From Microvirga vignae (GTDB taxonomy: Bacteria; Pseudomonadota; Alphaproteobacteria; Rhizobiales; Beijerinckiaceae): a stretch of DNA of 64,000 nt. Positions 61,225-64,000 of this stretch are shown here, piece after piece. The translations under genes and the position numbers were made by a program. Where the stretch lies: contig NZ_LCYG01000043.1 in assembly GCF_001017175.1 (NCBI RefSeq), forward strand, positions 35,307 through 99,306, given 5' to 3'. Numbering within the stretch: position 1 is the stretch's first letter; every line of letters begins with the position of its first letter. Under the pieces are notes generated by a model that was not told where the DNA came from, ran no database searches, and was given only the letters and a program-made list of their open reading frames with translations.

Positions 61225-62259
61225 TCAAACATTTTCGGCCGTGTAGATCTCGAAGGGAATGACACGTTGCACGATGCTGCCGCCTTGGTTGCTGATCGTT
61301 GATTGCGCCATCGCCTCGACCAGTGTGTCGGCCAACAAACGCCTCGGATGCGACAGGACAACATTGATCACACCATCGACGAGCCCGGCAATGGTCTCAG
61401 TTATCAGTTCCCGTCCGATAACCACGAGGTTTCGGGATAAGGCGCTCTGGTCCTCACGCAAGGCTCGGATGACGCCAGTGATGCCGCCACCGGCGACGTA
61501 AATGCCAACCAGATCCGGTGTCCGCCGCAACAAGTCCAGGGTGATTTCATAGGCGTAGCGCGAGTCCTCGAGGGTTGCCACGGAATCGAGCAACTGAAAC
61601 TCCGGCGCATGTTCGCGGAAGTACGAACGGAAGCGCATTTCGCTGACATCTTGGCTCAGGAAGCGATGGCTCCCCACATAGACGCCGATCTTTCCCGGCG
61701 TCCTGCACATGTTGGAGATGAACCAAGCCGCGGTGCCGCCGACCTTCCAGTTGTCCAGCCCTACGTAGCCGGCACGGTTCGCCGCAGGGAGGTCGGAAAT
61801 GAGCGCGAACACAGGCACGCCTTTCCCGTGCAGAGTGTCGATCGCCTGCGTCACCTTGGGGTGATCTGCGGCGACGACCGCCACGGCATCGCATTCCCGC
61901 CCAAGCTGGAGGAGGCGTTCCGCGGCGACTTCCGGCGTCAGGTCGTCCCGGAACCTCACCACCGCCCGGCCCCTGATGGTCGTCGAGGCATCCGTCGCCT
62001 CCTTCAGGTCCTGCCCGAGCATTTTGTAAAACGAGCGTTGCGGCTGCTGGAGGAGGAAGCCGAGGGAGCGGGCAGGCCGATCCTGTCCGAGGCGGTGACG
62101 GATCATCCCGGTGCCATAAAAGCCAATGGCCTCTGCGGCACGTAGCACCTGTTGGGAGGTTGCCTCCCGCACGCGATGGCGGCCGCTTAGGACACGATCG
62201 ACCGTTGACACGCTGACATTAGCAACCTTGGCCACATCGGCGATGGTAGGGCGGCTCAC
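61225..62259 (-). CDS. LacI-family regulator
   Basis: A LacI protein of about 344 residues. The HTH is T-I-A-D-V-A-K-V-A-N-V-S-V-S-T-V-D-R-V-L-S-G (22 residues in all, near residues 4-25), with a periplasmic-binding-like domain after it. GTG 62259 is preferred over ATG 62286 or 62337 because AAGGAGG lies just before it and it gives the standard length. It is divergent from a wrecked sugar-catabolic operon, whose substrate would be its inducer. Confidence 0.9.
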   Translation of the reverse strand: MSRPTIADVAKVANVSVSTVDRVLSGRHRVREATSQQVLRAAEAIGFYGTGMIRHRLGQDRPARSLGFLLQQPQRSFYKMLGQDLKEATDASTTIRGRAVVRFRDDLTPEVAAERLLQLGRECDAVAVVAADHPKVTQAIDTLHGKGVPVFALISDLPAANRAGYVGLDNWKVGGTAAWFISNMCRTPGKIGVYVGSHRFLSQDVSEMRFRSYFREHAPEFQLLDSVATLEDSRYAYEITLDLLRRTPDLVGIYVAGGGITGVIRALREDQSALSRNLVVIGRELITETIAGLVDGVINVVLSHPRRLLADTLVEAMAQSTISNQGGSIVQRVIPFEIYTAENV

Positions 62260-62302
62260 CTGACCCTCCTTGACAGATTCTTTCATTTTTCCCAGTAGCG
62301 CG

Positions 62303-62353
62303 ATGAAAGTTCTTGAAAGAAAATTGTCAACTTTCATTGCAAGATTTCTTTCA
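62303..62353. promoter_or_regulatory. Repeated TGAAAG / CTTTCA operator region
   Basis: It contains two interlocked inverted repeats: ATGAAAGTT (62303-62311) with AACTTTCAT (62329-62337), and TGAAAGAAA (62314-62322) with TTTCTTTCA (62345-62353). They lie between the LacI gene and the divergent catabolic remnants and are probably LacI-type operators. Confidence 0.5.
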
Positions 62354-62423
62354 TATTGGTAGCGATTTCAAACCTCGTCAATGAGGGTGCTCAAGAGCGC
62401 CCACGACACAGGAGGAAAGACCA

Positions 62424-62444
62424 ATGCCAGACAAGATCCCATAG
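62424..62444 (+). pseudogene. Stub of a deleted gene
   Basis: A textbook ribosome binding site (AGGAGGAAAG, from 62410) precedes ATG-P-D-K-I-P-TAG. A strong site with a seven-codon frame suggests that the rest of the first catabolic gene was deleted just after its start. Confidence 0.4.
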
Positions 62445-62814
62445 GCCGCCCCACGATAGGAGCCCCTGCTCGGGAGCAGGAGAACTCCGGATAGTCCTGC
62501 AACCATCTGTCGGCCAGTCCAGACCTAAGTCCTCATACGGTGAAACAGTACTCCTCGATCCGATCAGGATGCGAGAGAAGGTTTAGTCTCCCGCAATGGG
62601 ACAAGCTGCTCCTCCCATGACCACAGATAGGCATGAAGCCCGCCGGAAATGCCATCCGCTTGTCGTGCGGACCTGCCTCGGCTCACGAGGTGCCGGTGTC
62701 GAGGATCCGCTCAGATCGCGAAGCGATGGACCGCGCCGACACGGGTGCGCCATCGACTGATGAAGGGCGGAGCCAGTGGTCTCCGACAGACCCACGCATC
62801 GAGGAGGAACCTAC
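62445..62814. other. Scar region before sugar isomerase remnant
   Basis: There is no supported gene. A small hairpin CCTGCT / AGCAGG lies at 62465-62480. The end (GAGGAGGAA near 62801) is the ribosome binding site of the next frame. It looks like the product of a deletion. Confidence 0.4.
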
Positions 62815-63355
62815 ATGAAGATTGCGCTCGATCCCTACATGCACCGCCACGTGCCTCTCCTAGAACTGCCGCAGTTCGTCGCAAAACTGGGCGACGAATA
62901 CATCGAACTGTCCCTGCGTGCGGATTTCCTCGACCGGTGGGTCACCCCCCGCGTTTATCCCGAGCGTATCCGCGACTTCAAAAAGGCGTTGCGCGACAGC
63001 GGTGTGAAACTGGCCTCGCTGCTGCCGATGTCCCGCTGGGCAAGCCCGCATCAGGTCGAACGACTGACGGCCATGCGTTACTGGAAGAACGCGATTCGGA
63101 TTGCGGTGGAACTCGAGTGTGACACTATGAACTCGGAATTCGGCCGCGGACCTGCGCCGAGTTCGCCTTTCACCTCTTACAATTGCTGTGCGGGCGGCCA
63201 TACGGAATTCTGTGAAGCCGCCTTCTGGGACAGCATGGACGAGCTGGTGCCGATCTCCGAGCGAGAAGGGATCCAACTCAACATCGAGCCGCACCCCGAG
63301 GATTTCATCGAGACGCTCCAGCCGGTGGTCGAAATGATACGCTCGATCAACAGCC
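62815..63355 (+). pseudogene. Truncated sugar phosphate isomerase/epimerase (IolE-like)
   Basis: The first 180 residues of a TIM-barrel AP-endonuclease-2-type protein: M-K-I-A-L-D-P-Y-M, F-V-A-K-L-G-D-E-Y-I-E-L-S near residues 20-32, M-N-S-E-F-G-R near 103-109 and I-E-P-H-P-E-D-F near 159-166 (metal-binding Glu and His). Homology stops after E-M-I-R-S-I-N-S; the frame then runs into foreign sequence. About 90 C-terminal residues are lost, including metal ligands, so it is not functional. The strong ribosome binding site is intact. Confidence 0.7.
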
Positions 63356-63490
63356 TTGAACGGCATGGTGGAGATCCGAGATCTGGAGGACGCGGTTCCT
63401 CTATGCCATGCGGCTTCGGTCGCCAAATCGCTCATCCGCGCAACAAGGCGAAAAAAGGTGCTGGGGAGGAGCACCCTGGACAAGCCCTGA
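63356..63490 (+). pseudogene. C-terminal remnant of a second enzyme, possibly Gfo/Idh/MocA
   Basis: In a different frame from the isomerase, a protein-like tail reads N-G-M-V-E-I-R-D-L-E-D-A-V-P-L-C-H-A-A-S and on to L-D-K-P-stop at 63488. It resembles the end of sugar dehydrogenases of the Gfo/Idh/MocA group. It begins exactly where the isomerase homology stops, so a deletion joined the two genes. The assignment is weak. Confidence 0.3.
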
Positions 63491-64000
63491 GGTGTGTCCA
63501 TGACCCACATGCTGCGGGATCGGGTCGATGACGTCGGACCTTGGAACACCCGGCCTGAGCCCCCCATCAAAACCATGCGCAAGGCGGAAATGTCGCTCAG
63601 CATCATCCACGAGATCTCTGGGGTCCTGGCCACGCCCACCCAGCTGGAGGTCACGCTTGCCCATGTCGGGAACATCCTCTCCCCGTTTCGGCCAGGAGGT
63701 CATGGAGCAAGCGTCGTCCTGGACGCTGAAGCAGAGCCGGAGATTACCGCAAATGGCAACACCCACCGCCATCAGGCCTTCGCCGCGTCATCCCGCACGC
63801 CGTCATCGACTAAATCGCCACTACGGGGATGCCGCTCGTCATCCCGGCTATCAGCACGTCCGAACCATGTCAGGTCGACCGTCAACCATCTTCGAGCCGC
63901 GGCCCCAGTCCCTTTGTGGGGTCGCGGTCAAGGCTGAGCATCACATCAGTGGAACATTGTCGATCGACCGCGTCAGGGACGATGCCGCCAGCGTCGGCTG
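63491..64000. other. Degenerate end of window
   Basis: Both strands have open frames here, but none reads convincingly as a protein and I recognise no family. A plus-strand frame (V-A-V-K-A-E-H-H-I-S onwards) is open at the window edge and might be the start of another gene. Further decay of the same catabolic operon is likely. Confidence 0.3.

Noticed and set aside
62260..62337. 26-codon N-terminal extension of the LacI regulator
   Set aside because: It has no good ribosome binding site, runs through the operator repeats, and the GTG at 62259 has AAGGAGG and gives the standard length.
62860..63675. 271-codon minus-strand frame at the end of the window
   Set aside because: It lies opposite the recognisable sugar isomerase remnant and shows no family motif of its own.
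1..64000. CRISPR arrays, tRNA or rRNA genes, and an integrase with att sites
   Set aside because: I looked for regular direct repeats, tRNA-like folds and tyrosine or serine recombinase motifs and found none; the element's ends must lie outside the window.

Overview
The window is GC-rich alphaproteobacterial DNA, most likely Hyphomicrobiales (Rhizobiales). This rests on gene style and on a mobile-element backbone of the kind known from Mesorhizobium-type integrative and conjugative elements (ICEs). It holds no rRNA, tRNA, CRISPR array or integrase, so neither end of the element is visible.

Region 1 (1-11.8 kb) is a defence-type cargo island. It has a plus-strand run with an AbiEi-like antitoxin tail, an AbiEii nucleotidyltransferase toxin, two unknown proteins, a HEPN protein with an R-X4-H motif and a frameshifted gene. 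A minus-strand SIR2-HerA module follows with a third gene, a large protein with one intact and one degenerate HNH-like zinc fold. Last comes a winged-helix/nucleotidyltransferase toxin-antitoxin-like pair.

Region 2 (11.9-28.5 kb) is the ICE maintenance block: ArdC, DUF2958, a ParB-like protein (frameshifted), a decayed small gene, a 1,447-residue methyltransferase/helicase, a Toprim protein, DUF2493 and DUF736. Cargo genes (MFS, GNAT, EEP-family phosphatase/nuclease) are inserted in the opposite orientation. Three genes carry related leaders that fold into hairpins next to their ribosome binding sites.

Region 3 (28.6-49.3 kb) is control and conjugation: an Xre regulator under palindromes, a QseM-like DUF2285 protein, an FseA-like activator split over two frames with a +1 shift site, an RdfS-like excisionase, RepA, ParA and an RHH protein, TraF, a lytic transglycosylase, a probable oriT, relaxase, TraG and trbBCDEJKLFGI. 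The arrangement parallels the quorum-sensing and excision circuit of ICEMlSymR7A.

Region 4 (49.3-64 kb) is cargo and decay. A minus-strand operon encodes an indigoidine-synthetase-type NRPS (A-Ox-PCP-TE with a glutamine-like specificity code), an Asp/Glu-racemase-like protein, a 3-hydroxyisobutyrate-dehydrogenase-like enzyme, a dead tautomerase and an MFS exporter, flanked by LysR and TetR regulators. Beyond it are IS5-, IS481- and IS110-type remnants, then a LacI regulator and the wreck of a sugar-catabolic operon. Several genes carry frameshifts. They could be real decay or assembly errors, except the FseA-like shift, which looks programmed.
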